In this document: piece by piece, positions 42,636 to 56,039 of the stretch
How positions within the stretch are numbered: position 1 is the first letter of the stretch
How the letters are laid out: each line of letters opens with the position of its first letter
DNA from: Antilocapra americana
Lineage: Eukaryota; Chordata; Mammalia; Artiodactyla; Antilocapridae
Assembly (NCBI GenBank): GCA_007570785.1
Contig: ML660201.1
Location: 39,302,588 to 39,366,587, forward strand
Direction of reading: 5' to 3'
Length of the DNA stretch: 64,000 nucleotides
The notes under the pieces: generated by a model
Databases searched by the model: none
What the model saw: the letters and a program-made list of their open reading frames with translations, nothing else
What the model was told of the DNA's origin: nothing
Translations under genes and position numbers: made by a program

Positions 42636-42984
42636 AGAAGAGAGAAATAAAAGTGAATGCGGTGAAATGTACTGGTGAGCCCATCTGTAACCTTCAACTT
42701 TCCTATTGGCTTTGAAATTTTTAAAAATTAAAAGTTAGAGAAGGATAGAAGACCTGAAAGACAGATAAAGAGAGAAAGAAAGAAAAGCAACAACACATGT
42801 GCACACAAATGTTTGTGTGTACAGAACATCCCTGGGAGGTGTACTGGAAACCAGTGACAGCAGCTGCGTCTGAGGTGGGGACTCAGGTAGCTGGGAGTCA
42901 GGGAGAGAGGGAAACGTGCTTTTCACAGTCTACCTTTTAAAATCTTTTGGTTATTCATCATGTATATGTATGAAGTGAGGTGTT

Positions 42985-43186
42985 ACTTGCTCAGTTGTAT
43001 CTGACTCTTTGTGATCTCCATGGACTGTGCCCGCCAAGCTCCTTTGTCCACGGGATTCTTCAGCCAAGATTACTGCAGTGGGGTGCCAGTACTTTCTCCA
43101 GGGGATCTTTCCAACCAGGGATCAAACCTGGGTCTCCTGCATTGCATGCAGATTCTTTACTGTCTGAGCTACCAGGGAAGCCCTAT
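42985..43186 (-). mobile_element. Bov-tA SINE
   Basis: cttgctcagttgtatctgac, gattcttcagccaagattac, ending ctgagctaccagggaagccc. Confidence 0.9.
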
Positions 43187-44419
43187 TCACATATGGGCTA
43201 TTCAAAAAAAAAAGTAACACACAATAAAAGTTTAGGAGGGAACACGTCAGAACATCCGAGCTTCCAGTGCAATTTCCAATGTCCTCCCAAAGACTTGGAG
43301 GACACGTGTGCAGGCTAGAATGGGAGCCCCAAGAGGGCTTGGACTGTATCCCCAGGACCCAGACTGGGGCCTGACTCACTTCCAAGCACTCTAGAATTCA
43401 CCTCTCAATTAGACGTCCCCACCCAGTTCTGTCTCATGAACAACATGGTTTATTTTCCATACGATGAAAAAAGTATTTCAAGTTCCATCATCCTCCCCAA
43501 TAGAAAAGACAACTCCTGTGGGTCAGGTGTGGCCCTTTGTCACCTGAGGACTCAGTCACTTGTGTTAAGTGAGCATCTCACTAACATAAAAAGGACTCTT
43601 CTTCAAGAAAAAGCACACATCTAGCAAATCATGGTCTTCTTTATATTTCCTGTGAAACAGAGAGCTCTGTCCCATACACCTCTATCAACTGATGCGTACT
43701 TCAATTGTGTAATGATTTCATGATGGCACAGTACGACTTCACGACCACTGAGCGTGGGGGTCAGCCAGCTCCTTCTGTAAAGGGCAGATGATACAGCATT
43801 CAGCATTGTGGGTCATAGGTCTCCGTCATAACTACTAAAGCTGCCCCTGCAGTGAGACAGCAGCTGTACAACATGCAATGAATGGGTGTGACTGTATCCC
43901 AGTAAGATTTTATTGTAAAAAACAAGCTTCGGGTTGTAATTTGCTAACCCATGACACAGTATACCAATCTCATCAAACAGGCATGGTGAGAGTTTTATCC
44001 ACTATTCATAGGCTGAGGCAACAAAGGCACAGAGAGGCTGAGTAACAGATTTCTGACTTGGAGTCACTCTCTTTGTTCCTAACTCCACATTCTCTGACTT
44101 TTTTTTTTTTTCCAAATGACCTTTGCTCAGATTTTGTAACATCTTTGCTGTTAAATAACCACATTCATTGCCCCAAATTTCTTAATGAAGATGTGATGTC
44201 TCCGTTTAGATGTTTGGTCTCTTATGACAGGCTTGGTGAAACAAGCTCCTTAATCTAGAGGGGAAAACTGAGGCATCTGTATATGGTCCTTTCAGTTCCA
44301 TACACACTCCATCTGGGGACAGTCCTGAGTCTACAGTAATGAAAGCTGCTGCATTCTCAGTGGCACGAGCACTGTCTGTGTTTCTGATTCAACTCTTCCC
44401 TCAGTTTTTCAGTCACTGT

Positions 44420-44570
44420 AAACAGCTTTTTTCCCAGTCCACTCACTGGCCTCTTTCTCTTCCTAGAACCATAGCTTCTTGAGGATAGGAATAATGCTAT
44501 ATGTGTGTTCTCAGTACCTAGAATAGAACAGGACACAAATAAGGTACAAATGAACAAATAAAAGTCAAAG
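44420..44570 (+). mobile_element. L2 LINE 3' end
   Basis: ccatagcttcttgaggatag, ctcagtacctagaatagaac, aggacacaaataaggtacaa follow the L2 terminus. Confidence 0.65.
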
Positions 44571-44599
44571 TTACAAAATAGGTTCTATCCTGTTTGTTT

Positions 44600-46700
44600 T
44601 AGAGACAGCCATCCTCAATGATGTTGACTATTTTCTCTTTTAATAATTACAAAACTCCCAAGAGGAGTCACCTATTTAATGCTAGGTACAATTTATGATG
44701 CTAAAAAGGCCTCACTGTCAAGGGGTAAGCAAATTCATGGCAGAGTGAAGGGAATTATGCAGATCTGTTTGAAGACTGTAGGTCACAAAAGAGTTGATGA
44801 AGATGGGGGCTGTCAGATTCAAGACTTTTCTTTGTCACATAAAGAGTGCTGAGGGTCACCATGAATTCTGATTCCTGAGCTGCAGGAAGTTAATTACATG
44901 ATGTCCTTTTAGACTAGGAATTAGAACATTTTATGCCCAAAGCCATATTATGTCACCGACTCTGACACTAGAGATGGGAGCCCCAACTTGAAGGCATGAT
45001 CATCAGTGCCTGCTATGGATGTCACAGTCAGTCTGGGGGAAGGCTTTATCTGGCTCCATTCTTCATACAATGGCAGAATAAAGTCTTTGCTAAGGAGATT
45101 TTGCAGAGCACCATCAATTTAGCAAGTCCTGGACTTGTTACAGAGACTCCTGTGCACTTTCCCTGATGAGGTCAAATACAGACAGGCCCTGAGTGAAGAC
45201 ACTAATGTTTTCTGTGGTATCTATACAGGTCTGGCCATTATTCCTACCTCTACGACACCCTTCATCTGACAAAAGACTTGTCTTTAAAAAGACAAATAGA
45301 AAGTTTGTCTAGAAAAACAAACAAACAAACAAACAAACAAAGGCAGCTGCCTACCCTGCTGGGGTTTGTTCACAAGATGCTCTATGTGCCCAAGGGGGAA
45401 GCTGGGCACAGAAAAACTGAAGCCTTACGAGCCTGGAATCACCAAGGACTGAACATCAACTAAGGGGCAGAACATGGGGCATCCCTAAGCACAGGGCCCA
45501 CACAACAGATGTTTGCAAGATGACTTCAGGGAGCGGAACGCTCAGGGCTATCTGACACCAGGTGACACTCCCACACAACCTGAGAAAGTCATCTCTTTTT
45601 TCAGTTCTTTTCCCGCCATGCTTAGGTCAAAGAGAAACTCTCAGGGCAGTTATTAAATAGTCATCTAACTCCTGAGCCTCCTGCAGGGAATAGTACCTAA
45701 TACTGTTTCTTTGTGTTGATTTTTATGGATATTTTCAATGTATGGTAGTGATGCAAATTAATTTAAAAGAAGGAATTAATTTAAAGAAAAATGCTAACTA
45801 GGTGCTACATGGATCTAGTGAACATCTTGGTGGTGACAGATGAATGGCTGCCAGGGTAGATGTGAGTGATGGACTGGCCCTGGGTTGGGGGCGGGTGCTC
45901 TGGCTGGCTCTTCCACACACTGACTGTGAGACCTTGGTTTCCTCATCTACTAAGGAGAACATTCATCCAAAACACCTTTTCTGTCTTTTCCTACTCTGTT
46001 GACTTAAAACACTTCTGAAATTATGCCAGATACCTGAAGAGTAGGCTCTGGCTTGCCCAGCAGGAGAATCTTGTTCCCTGTCACATTTTCCCTGGAACCT
46101 AAACCAGTATCTGGGAAAGATTAATACTCGGTGCTTGGTAATGTTTGAGTGTTTGATAATGCTTGAACAGACTGAAAAAGAAAAACGCGCTCTTTCTACA
46201 TATCTGGTGCATCAGGTGAGGCTCCCAACACAGGCAGTGATTTCAGCAGCCCAGCAGCACAGTCTGAAACGAGGGATGTCAGGAAGGAGAGCTTGTCTTT
46301 ATGGCACAAGGGAGGGTAACACACTCTCACCCAGAGACCCGAGCCTGCCACATGGCCTTCCCCTGGTATCATCTAAGCAGTGCATTTAGGGCCTTTATCT
46401 CCTAATGCAGGGACAAAGATTAATCAGACTCAGATAAACATCTGGACTCAAGTTCCCAAGTTTAGTCTGGGTGAGAGGTTAGGTGTAATGCATTAAGGTT
46501 GTCTTTTAATATACTCACTGACCTTTAAAACCTGTCCTTCTGAGTTCTGATACATTAATCTTAAGATATAAAGCAAAATTTCAAACAGAATATAAAACAC
46601 TTTCACAGAATCTTGCCTTCTCCTACACATCTACTCATATTCCATCAGATTTGACAAACTAATATCCTGGCCTCTTCAAAAATAAGGATTATTTTTTAAA
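44600..46700. other. Unassigned intronic sequence
   Basis: Two kilobases without a supported gene. Contains an (AAAC)n run at 45315-45342 and short open stretches in several frames near 44,990-45,250 that could be an unrecognised old retrocopy (see findings). Confidence 0.5.
45315..45342. repeat. (AAAC)n simple repeat
   Basis: Six to seven caaa units: aaaacaaacaaacaaacaaa. Confidence 0.92.
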
Positions 46701-46721
46701 AACTATAGCAAAAACACTTTG

Positions 46722-46950
46722 GCCACCAGATGCAAAGCACCGACTCATTGGAAAAGACCCTGATGCTGGGAAAGACAGAAGGCAGGGAGAGAAGGGGACG
46801 ACAGAGGATGAGATGGCTGGATGGCATCACCGACTCAATGGACATGAGTCTGAGCAAGCTCCAGGAGTTGGTGATGGACAGGGAAGCCTGGCGAGCTGCA
46901 GTCCACGGGGTCGCACAGAGTCGGAACATGACTGAGCGACTGAACAACAA
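46722..46950 (+). mobile_element. BovB LINE 3'-end fragment
   Basis: gaaaagaccctgatgctggg, gaggatgagatggctggatg, caatggacatgagtctgagc, ending gaacatgactgagcgactga. Truncated relative to the copy at 36.1 kb. Confidence 0.92.
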
Positions 46951-47027
46951 AATGGCAAAAACAATGACCGTGGCCACGGCCAGCACAGCCAAAGACAGAA
47001 CAGCAGCAGCCTCCGTGTGCTGAGGGG

Positions 47028-47185
47028 CTGCTGCATGCCAGGCTCTGTGTGCGTGGTTTACATACATCCCTTCATTTTACCCTCCACAATGCTGAGAGTA
47101 GGAAGCACTTCTCCCACCTTAAAGTTGGAGGAATAAAGATTAAAGAAGTTAACAAGTGCCCCCAAGGTCACCTGACTGGTACGTG
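47028..47185 (+). mobile_element. MIR SINE
   Basis: gctgcatgccaggctctgtg, catacatcccttcattttac, aagttaacaagtgcccccaa, ggtcacctgactggtacgtg. Confidence 0.8.
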
Positions 47186-47349
47186 GCACGGGCTGCATGT
47201 CAATTCAGTCCTGTAGGTGTGTCTGGTTCGTGCTACCTTTGGCTTCTCTCTGCACTTACTAAGCAGATATTTACTGTACATCAGTTACACAAAAGGCACG
47301 GAGTTCACTATCTCCTTCGACATTCTTTGTACTTCTCCAGAAGTATTTT

Positions 47350-47492
47350 AGGAGAAGGCAATGGCAACCCACTCCAGTGTTCTTGCCTGCAGAATCCCAG
47401 GGACAGGGGAGCCTGGTGGGCTGCCGTCTGTGGGGTAGCACAGTGTCAGACACGACTGAAACGACTTAGCTGCAGCAGCAGCAGCAGCAGAA
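47350..47492 (+). mobile_element. Bov-A SINE fragment with (GCA)n tail
   Basis: aggagaaggcaatggcaacc, cttgcctgcagaatcccagg, gtgtcagacacgactgaaac, followed by a pure (GCA)6 run. Confidence 0.9.
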
Positions 47493-48019
47493 GGATTTTA
47501 AGAGCAAGTAACAGGCTAACTTTACAAGTTAACAGGTTATCACCTTATTCTTGCTGGTATCTTCTAAAAACTAGCCAGTGTTGCTTATCATTTTTTTCAA
47601 ATTCTGCAATATGAAAATTCTTTCCACAGTGTTTTCCACTAGGAAAACACTAAGTTCTTGAAATCTGAGCATAAAACCCCAGCTGTTAAACATTATTGTC
47701 TCTACCCAACAGTAATTTCTGAAACTAGACTCTTGTAAAGATAAACCAGTTTCTCAAAACTATCAGGAATGATCAATCGCTATAAAAAAAAAAACCACAA
47801 AGGCACTAAGACTCTCTTGTGTGGAAGTACCAGGATTGAAAAGATTAAATATTTAGAGACATGAGCAGCTCACACTCCTTGTCATATGCATTTCCTCCAT
47901 TACAGAGGAAAACCACACGGAATGTTCCAAGGAAGCAGTTAAGCTTGCCCAAGTCCATCACTGAAAGCATAGCATGACCCTAGGATTACTGCCATGAGAT
48001 GTTCACCTCTGCCCTCCTG

Positions 48020-48490
48020 GCCTCGTCTCCCCTTCACTCTGGCTAAGCCCACTCTTCCTCTGTACTCTGCAGCTCTGACAGCCTTGCTGTAAAACAAGCC
48101 ACAGCTATGAGCATGCAGCCTGGCCTGGTTCCTAAAATCCTCTGCTCCCTCTCTCCCCTGGATATTCCCATGATTCTCTCCTTACTCTCCTTGCCGAATA
48201 GTCCCACAGCACATTCTTCATTGTCTTCCTTGAAGAACTCACCATATCTACACCCTTCACTACTACCAGGAAGTGAAAAAGTTACCATTTCTGGCCAGCA
48301 CCTTCTTCCAGACTTTTCCAAAAGCCCGCTCAACTATCTCCACAATGAAAAAGTCCTACAATGTCTCAGGGGCATCTCTCCTCCTTCTCCTGACTTGCTG
48401 ATTTCTGCCGACAGTGTCCCCCTTAGTCTGGCCTCCCAGACTGACGTATCTTCCACTCTTCCTCCTTGCTCATCACTCCTGTCATGAGAT
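48020..48490 (+). mobile_element. Probable L2 fragment(s)
   Basis: Text such as ctccccttcactctggctaa, ctcctggcctcgtctcccct fits the L2 style but is strongly diverged. The opposing 96- and 126-codon frames show no family. Confidence 0.35.
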
Positions 48491-48819
48491 GGCTGGGAGG
48501 TGTCAGCACTGAAGCCAACTTATCTGAATCTAGACAAACTGCACTGTTTATATGTGGCTATTTACATTTAAATTAAGTAAATAAAAGTCAGAGTTCAGTC
48601 CTTCAGTCACGTCCATCACGTCATAAATCCTTGAGAGTCACATATAAATAAGAGCTAGCATGTTGGACAGCAGTTTTATTGGGGTTACGGCCCCAAAATC
48701 CTCTTACAACCAATTCCTTTGCCTTAACATTTACTAGGAATGTCTCAAGGGAGGAAACACTCCCACCAGATCTGAGAGTTCATGAGTCAGTCAGATCCCA
48801 GCTCCCTCAACTACCCTAC

Positions 48820-49195
48820 CAGGCCTGGGTCCTCATCTCTCCTTGCTCCTGTTTCTGTGAAGGCTGGTCTGTCATACTCCATTCAGTTGTTCCCAGCTGC
48901 CAAAGAATCTTTGTAGTCGACACCAGGGACTGGGGCCTCTCGCCTAGTGTAAATGCTGACCACCGTTATGATCCCAACTCAACTTCCTGGCCCCACACCT
49001 CTGTTTGCACCCACAGAGCCTCAGGCCTCATCTTTCTCATGCTGCCCAATTCGTGTGGGGCAAGCGCTCTCCTGTCCCGCCCGCCTGATGAACTCCTCTC
49101 TGCCTTCAGGACTGATTCAAGTGTCACACTCCCCAAGAAAGCATCCTGCTGCCCAGATGCCCAGGTCTTCTGACTCCCTTCAGACTCAGAGCCCT
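48820..49195 (+). mobile_element. L2 fragment
   Basis: gagcctcaggcctcatcttt, ctcctctctgccttcaggac, tgattcaagtgtcacactcc follow the L2 3' region. Confidence 0.5.
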
Positions 49196-49271
49196 GATCC
49201 CACCACAGTATCTGAGAGAGGAGTGGGGGGTGGAGTTTGGATACATATCTTGAGCTTTAAAAATATTCAGG

Positions 49272-49440
49272 CTGGAACTTCCTTGCGGGTAGACTGGATA
49301 AGAATCCGCCTGCCAATGCAGAGGACACAGGTTCAATCCCCAGGCTCAGAGGATCTCACATGCTGTGGAGCAACTAAGCCTGTGCCCCGCAATGAAGACT
49401 CAGCTCAGCCAGAAAAAAGAAAAACAAAACAAAATAATTT
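49272..49440 (+). mobile_element. CHR-type SINE
   Basis: ctggaacttccttgcgggta, caatgcagaggacacaggtt, aagcctgtgccccgcaatga, tail aaaaaagaaaaacaaaacaa. Confidence 0.85.
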
Positions 49441-50090
49441 TGGTTTCAGTCCACTCCCACCAGACCTACTCAACCAGTGAACACCCCACCTGCTAACAGG
49501 CTGGCCTGCAGGAGGTTGCCAAGGAGCTTACAGAGTAGCTCCCATCACATTAAGGGCTATTTCTTTCTCTTTTTTTTGCAATCTATGATGTGAAAAATCC
49601 ATACTCACTCTTCAAAGAACACAGCCTTCTTTCCCAACTGCTACTGGCTCTGGCAGAAGCTGAAAAGGAGACTCTGGAACCACAAGTAAGAAAATGACAA
49701 AGCATTAAATCATATCAGAGAATATGAATTAAGTGCTAACAGTCGGCAATAATGCCAGCCTCGCTTTAGGTGGAGCCTCTCCTCCTTTGCCAAGGCAAAG
49801 TGCAAATAGCCTATGGCTTTAAAGTTGCCTCTGGTTCGGGTCACTTCCCCCAATTAAGCAACTTGCACAAAGGGCAGGCAGGGGATCTGAGATAAGCCTA
49901 GCGAGGAGGGCATGAAAGTTGAAGAAGGATTATATGAAGAACCAAGTGTGGGACTGAGCTGGTGATTACTATGCTGCACAAATGAGAGAGGCAGTACGGG
50001 GAACAGGCATGCTTGGGTGAGAGGGGCTTTTGGAGGCTTCAAACCTAACTAAGATCTTCAAATAAAGATTAAAACTCCCCTCTCTGTCTG
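49441..50090. other. Unrecognised intronic sequence
   Basis: About 650 bp with no gene or repeat I can name. Confidence 0.5.
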
Positions 50091-50093
50091 GGG

Positions 50094-50577
50094 TTCAGTT
50101 CAGTTCAGTTCAGTTGCTCAGTCACATCCGGCTCTTCGCAGCCCCATGGACTGCAGCACGCTAGGCTTCCCTGTCCATCACCAACTCTCGGAGCCTGCTC
50201 AAACTCATGTCCATCGAGTCACTGATGCCATTCAACCATTTCATCCTCTGTCATCCCCTTCTCCTCCTGCCTTAAATCTTTCCCAGCATCAGGGTCTTTT
50301 CAAATGAGTCAGTTCTTCACATCGGGTGGCCCGACTATTGAAGTTTCAGCTTCAGCATCAGTCCTTCCAATGAATATTCAGGACTGATTTCCTTTAGGAT
50401 GGACTGATTGGATCTCCTTGCAGTCCAAGAGACTCTCAAGAGTTCTCCAACACCACAGTTCAAAAGCATCAATTCTTCGGTGCTCAGTTTTCTTTAACAG
50501 TCCAACTCTCACATCCATACATGACTACAGGAAAAACCATAACTTGGACCAGACAGACATTTGTCGGAAAACTGCCT
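50094..50577 (-). mobile_element. BovB LINE 3' end
   Basis: Reverse complement of BovB: begins with the terminal repeat gttcagttcagttcagttca, passes catcctctgtcatccccttc and ccaacaccacagttcaaaag, and ends near catacatgactacaggaaaa. Confidence 0.95.
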
Positions 50578-50879
50578 GCGGTTAGGGCTACCTAAAAGCT
50601 CTATTCAGAAAGAAAAGAGAGGAAGCTGGCAGCCAATGGGCAAATGAATGCAATATTTCTACTAGAGTGGCTAACAAAAGGGGACTACAAAGCTCAAAAG
50701 CAGGGCTGGACAGTGCAGAGATGCTGGCCAAGGCACCACAGCAGAAAAACGAGGAGATGGGCAGATGGGTAATGGAAAGTAAATCCACAAAACCCCTGAA
50801 TTATTCCAAAGGGATCAAAGAGGTAAACATAAGGGGGAAAAGAAGTATGAAAGTTCTAGTTCTCATCCAAAGATGAGAA

Positions 50880-51655
50880 CTCTGGAAAAATCTTTCTCAG
50901 TAAGATATAAAACCTAGGGGCCATAACATAAAGATTAATAAGCTGACTGCATAAAAAATCTTTTCAAATGACACACGGAAAGGGATAGCATGAACACGAT
51001 TAAAATCTGTTGATACATATCAGGCAACAGACTAATAAAGGGTTCCTACAAATTAATAAAAACAACAAAATCCAATAGAAAAATGGACAAAAGATCTGAA
51101 CAGATAATTGAACAGGAAGGAAATACAAATGACTCCTGGCTAAAAAGATGCTCCATCTTACCTCATTTACAAGAGAAACACAAATTAAACCTCCAAGGTG
51201 ATGGTGATCTGTATACCATACTGGCGAACAACAAAAAGTGTTAACAACAGTGTAGCTGGGGCTGTGGGATTGCCCTCAGCAACATATCAATTTACATTCC
51301 CATCAACAAAATCTACAGATGGCATTTTGGCAAAACCTGCAGCAATGTAAAATACACACACCTCTGATAGAATCATCTCTAATTTCCAGGAATTTATTTA
51401 TGCTCATACCTGAACATATGTGAGAGTAAGTTTGTGCAGCGTTATTTGTTATAGTACTACTTATCATGTCAAAAAACCTGAAACTTGCATGCCCACTCAT
51501 AAGGGACATGTTAAGTAAATGATGTTTATAACTTTATAAACAAGTTATAGTGTATAACCATTAAATGCAAATAAAATTAATATAAACCATTACGCATTAT
51601 AGGTTGGGCATAAAGTGAAATAAACAGACTGAGCACTTCCAAAAAATAATTATAT
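50880..51655 (+). mobile_element. Ancient L1 fragment (ORF2 end and 3' region)
   Basis: agaaaaatggacaaaagatc, tgaacagataattgaacagg, aaaaagatgctccatcttac, gagaaacacaaattaaacct, then 3'-region text. No open frame. Confidence 0.75.
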
Positions 51656-51679
51656 ATATAAGCCATTAAAATAATGAAG

Positions 51680-51882
51680 TGAAGTGGTTCAGTCATGTCT
51701 GACTCTTTGTGACCCCATTATATGTAGCCTACCGGCTCCTCTGTCCTTGGGATTTTCCAGGCAAGAATATTGGAGTGGGTTGCCATTTCCTTCTCCAGGA
51801 GATCTTCCCAACCCAGGGATCGAACCCAGGTCTCCTGCATTGAAGGCAGCCGCTTTACCGTCTGAGCCACCAGGGAAGGTGG
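51680..51882 (-). mobile_element. Bov-tA SINE
   Basis: gttcagtcatgtctgactct, gattttccaggcaagaatat, ending cgtctgagccaccagggaag. Confidence 0.93.
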
Positions 51883-52206
51883 CAGTTCTATTTGTCTCTA
51901 TGGGTAATGACTGCCAAGGTACATTGTTACTTTAAAAGATCAAGGAACAGAAGAGAATGGGTGGAATAACATCTCTTGCATTGTGAGAAAGAGAGAAAAA
52001 AACGTGTGCTATTGCTTATGCATGTGTAAAATGTTTCTGAATGGATGCAGAAGAAGCTGAGAACCATATGAGTGGGGCTGGGAAGGGAAGCTGAGAGGCT
52101 AGGGGCAGAGATGAGCGAGACTTTTCACTGACATCAATCATACCTCTTGAGTTGCTACCATGTGTGTGTACAAGATTTACCCTCTTTAATTAAAAAATAC
52201 AATATA

Positions 52207-52560
52207 GGGCTTCCATGGTGGCTCTGTGGTAAAGAATCCCCCTGCCAATGCAGGAGATCCCTGCAGGGATCTCAGGTTTGATCCCTGGGCTGGGAAGATC
52301 CCTGCAGGCCATGGATCAATTAAGCCCGTGCACCACGACTATTGAGTCTGTGCCCCAGAACCCAAGAGCCACAACTACTGACTCCACGTGCTGCAACTAC
52401 TGAAGCCTGCACCCCCAGAGCTTGTGTGCAGCAAGAGGAGCCACCACCGTGAGAAGACGGCACACCCCAACTAAAGAGCAGTGCTCACTGCAGCTAGAGA
52501 AAAGTCCACACAGCAACAGAGACCCGGCACAGTCAAGAATTAACTTTTAAAATATAAAAT
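52207..52560 (+). mobile_element. Long CHR/Bov-type tRNA SINE
   Basis: Head gggcttccatggtggctctg with Bov-tA-like cctgccaatgcaggagatcc, then the CHR long body (gcaccacgactattgagtct, ccacacagcaacagagaccc), tail with aaaatataaaataaaa. The block ggagatccctgcagggatctc (52253-52273) is an inverted repeat. Confidence 0.8.
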
Positions 52561-53599
52561 AAAAAATATAAACTCCTCAAATGCAACGGTCTATCCTATA
52601 CAGTCCAATACAGTAGACATTAGCACGTAGGGGCTGTTTAAATTTAAACTGGTCAAAACTGAGTAAAATGTAAAAATCAGTTCTTCAGCTGCACAAGTCA
52701 CATTTCACATGTTCAACAGCCACAGAAATTCTATTTCCTTTATGGTTCTGGGAAAGGTACTGATAAGAGGATTCACTGTCTTACTTTGTACCAAATCATT
52801 AGCACCTGATGCCCCATGGGGGTTTTTGCTTTAAGAACCAGCCAAGCCCACGGCCCCCTCCCCTGCCTCTACCATCTGGGGCAGCACTATGGCGAAGGAG
52901 ACTTGGCCCAGCCAGGCGAGGCCTGTGGACAGAGGATCAGAGAGCCAGCAAATCCTACTACTCAATGTTCGGGAGAAGGGGCACAGCCAGAGGAGAGGCT
53001 GGCAGATCCATCAGGCGCTTGGCTGGAAGGCAGGTAGCTTACATACCCTGTGGTATATCTTCTGAAAAATCGTACTGGCAAAGAGATAAGGCAATGAAAC
53101 ATGTGCCATGCGCCCTGATCTAGCCCAGCACCTTCAGAGCATCAGCCTCTGGGGTCAAGATGCAGCTGTGGCGATAGTCTGAAATAACCACCTGCCTGAA
53201 ACCATGCTTTAAGCCAGGCAACCCTACAGGGATACAAGCCAGTCTCCCCCTGGATAAACGAGAAGCCAAAAGCCGCTTGATCCTTTATCTCTAAGGACTC
53301 AAGTCTTCAGGCTCTTAGGGAGCCCAGAACAAGCTTTCATTCGAACACTTCTCTACGAATTAGTGCCAGTGTATGCACTGTCATTGGCTTAGGTCAGTTC
53401 TCAAAGGTAAAGTGCTGGAAAGAGCATCACAAAAGTGACTATATTCCACATGACTGAAAGGAATTAAAATAGCTCTCTATATGGATATGCAGTGGCAGAG
53501 GCCTGAAATAGGACTTCAGAGCCCCCAAACACTCCCATTTCTCAAAGCTGTGCTCTGAAGTCAAAAGGAAAAGCAGGGTGGCAGTGGGAGGGAGGCTTA

Positions 53600-53720
53600 A
53601 GAGGGAGGAGGTGTATATATATATACACACACACACAGAGTTACGGCTGACTTGAGTTGTTGCGTGGCAGAAACCAACACAACACTGTAAAACAATCCTC
53701 CTCCAATTAAAAAGTAAGCT
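53600..53720 (+). mobile_element. Ruminant L1 3'-terminal fragment with TA/CA repeat
   Basis: (TA)n(CA)n, then agttgttgcgtggcagaaac, caacacaacactgtaaaaca, tcctccaattaaaaagtaag: the ruminant L1 end. Confidence 0.7.
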
Positions 53721-54879
53721 TAAAAGACTATTTTTAAAAAAAGGAAAAACAAGGAGATTACAGAGGGTTCTGATATTTCTAAAGGAGGGAAGTTGGTCTA
53801 CAGTATTTTCTAACCACAGGGACAAAGCTGGTATGAGACAAAAAGGAGCTCTTTTATAAACAGCCAGCACTTTGATTAGAATAAGATTTCTGGCTTCCAG
53901 CACGAGGTCCAGCATTCAGAGCCCTTTGTGAGCTGGTCCCTACCTTCCTTAACCAAAAGCTCTTCCCCAGAGATCTCTATAACTCGGGAAAATCAGCATC
54001 AGAAAAAAAACTTCATAGTTAAGAATAAAACACAGTTTTGTTTTGAACTCTATCCAAATAAGTAAAAATCAAAAGCTGTCAGTTCTAAGATCAATAGCAA
54101 ATATGAAACAAAATAACTGCCGCCCACACTAATTCTTAGAACAAAGAATGAATCTGATGCGGACTGCCTTAGAGTACGCTAAGTCCTTCCACTTAAACAT
54201 CTGGTTGTCACAGTGCTATCATTCAGGGGATATTTTTGCAAAACTATTTTACTTACAGCTTTCCCAAAGGCCTCCCAATCCTTTGAGCTTCAAGTCCCTC
54301 CCTTCTCTTCATCAGCTAACAGGTCTCACATTGCCAGACTCCCACTCACTACATCTCCATACGTCAGTCAAGCAGTCCCCCAACATCCCTTGCTGTGATT
54401 TCATGAAATTCTGTCTCTGTCAAGAGTTACAATTTCACTTTCCAAGGTAAAGTGAAATGTCCTTATGTCTTGGGAGGGACAGATAACCAAGACATGGATG
54501 CTCCGGGAGCCTGGCTGGACACCAGGGTTAAAAAGAGAGGCAGCATGATGGGGTGGGACCCAAATGTGTAAGTGGCAAGTCCATCAATGGATATATTCCT
54601 GTTATAACTGCCACGTTCCCCCTAAAACCTGGAAACTCCAGGGAATTCATTACTATCTGGCTGATAATCTGACCCTCGGGTTGGGGCACTTGAACTAGCT
54701 TTGAATTTTCCTCCACTTCCCCATTTTTCTGTTGATCTGAACTATACACTCTATCTACCCCCATCTTCTCCTAACAAATCATTTTGGCAGAACTAGGCAT
54801 TATCGCCTTCAGTTAACCTTCCCTCAGTCCCCCAGCCATTAGGAACCTTGACTTCCTTCTCCATGCCAACAAGTATTTG

Positions 54880-55050
54880 TGATCTATGTCTTTTACCGTA
54901 ACACGAAAACACTGGCTGCACCCTGCACTAGGCTGCAAGCCCCTTGAAGACAAGTCTCACTACACTCTGCACGTGCCATGGCACTTGAGCATCGCCACGC
55001 GTTCCCTCGGTGGGCACTTAGTATAATACCGAATGATAAACAGGCAAGCC
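54880..55050 (+). mobile_element. L2 LINE 3' end
   Basis: aggctgcaagccccttgaag, catggcacttgagcatcgcc, cggtgggcacttagtataat follow the L2 end. Confidence 0.6.
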
Positions 55051-55457
55051 ACGAATCACGGTGCTGCCCCACCGGCGCCACTGCGGGCCAGTCCTCACTC
55101 TGTTGATTATGGTCACTAGCAAGAGGAGCATTCCTCATCACAGCAGCTTTCAAGACTCCAGCTCAGAGGGGCGGCTGAGACCCAGAGAGCTTAAGCAAGC
55201 TGCCCCACCCCACCGGTGGCTCACAGTGGCCCACAGCGGGCCATGGAGGGCCCTGGGCAAGCTGGAGCCTACCCATCCCTCACACGTCATCCTCTGTTAT
55301 CCCGCTGCCTATCCTCCTGAAAGATCTACAACCCTGACAGGGCATGCTCCCTCACACCCCCAGGGCTTCGGCACAGTGGCTCCCCATCCCCAGTACACCC
55401 CTGCTTGGGGGACTTGAGATTACATCCTTCTACTCTTGGCCAGGAAAACACTGTGTT

Positions 55458-55666
55458 GTTGTTGTTCAGTTGCTCAGTCATGTCTGACTCTTTCGTGACC
55501 CCATGGACTGCAGCTCACCGGGCTCCTCTGTCCATGGGATTTCTCAGGCAAGAATGCTGGAATGAGCTGTCATTTCCTCCTTTAGGATATCTTCCCAACC
55601 TAGGGATCCAACTCGCATTTCCTACTTGGCACGTGGATTCTTTACTGCTGGTACCACCTCACTTGT
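55458..55666 (-). mobile_element. Bov-tA SINE
   Basis: gttgttgttcagttgctcag, ctgtccatgggatttctcag, ending in a diverged tRNA-like head near ggtaccacctcacttg. Confidence 0.88.
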
Positions 55667-56039
55667 AAATGCTTCTCCGAGGGTCAGCTGTGCAGTTCCA
55701 TAACCTACGTTCACATCTCCGCTCTGTCACTACCAGCTTTGGGACCTTGGCAAGTCACAGAGAACCTCAGTGTGGGGACAAAATCAGATGATGCATGGAG
55801 ACTGCTCAAAGCAGGGACTGGAGAGTGATGAGTATTCCCTGCACAGCTGGGAAGCAATGGCCTGCGCTCCTGGGAGGAGCTAGACAGCCTTGCCATTGAA
55901 ACCGAGCGGAACCCTGTAGGGCCCTCCTGGGCACAAAAGCCTTTCTGTGCTCCCTCCTTATCTGTAGGAAACAGGTTTCATTCAGCCTCCTTGACTTTCC
56001 CTGAGTTCCACAGGGCAGATTCAAAGAGTTGCTAATCAA

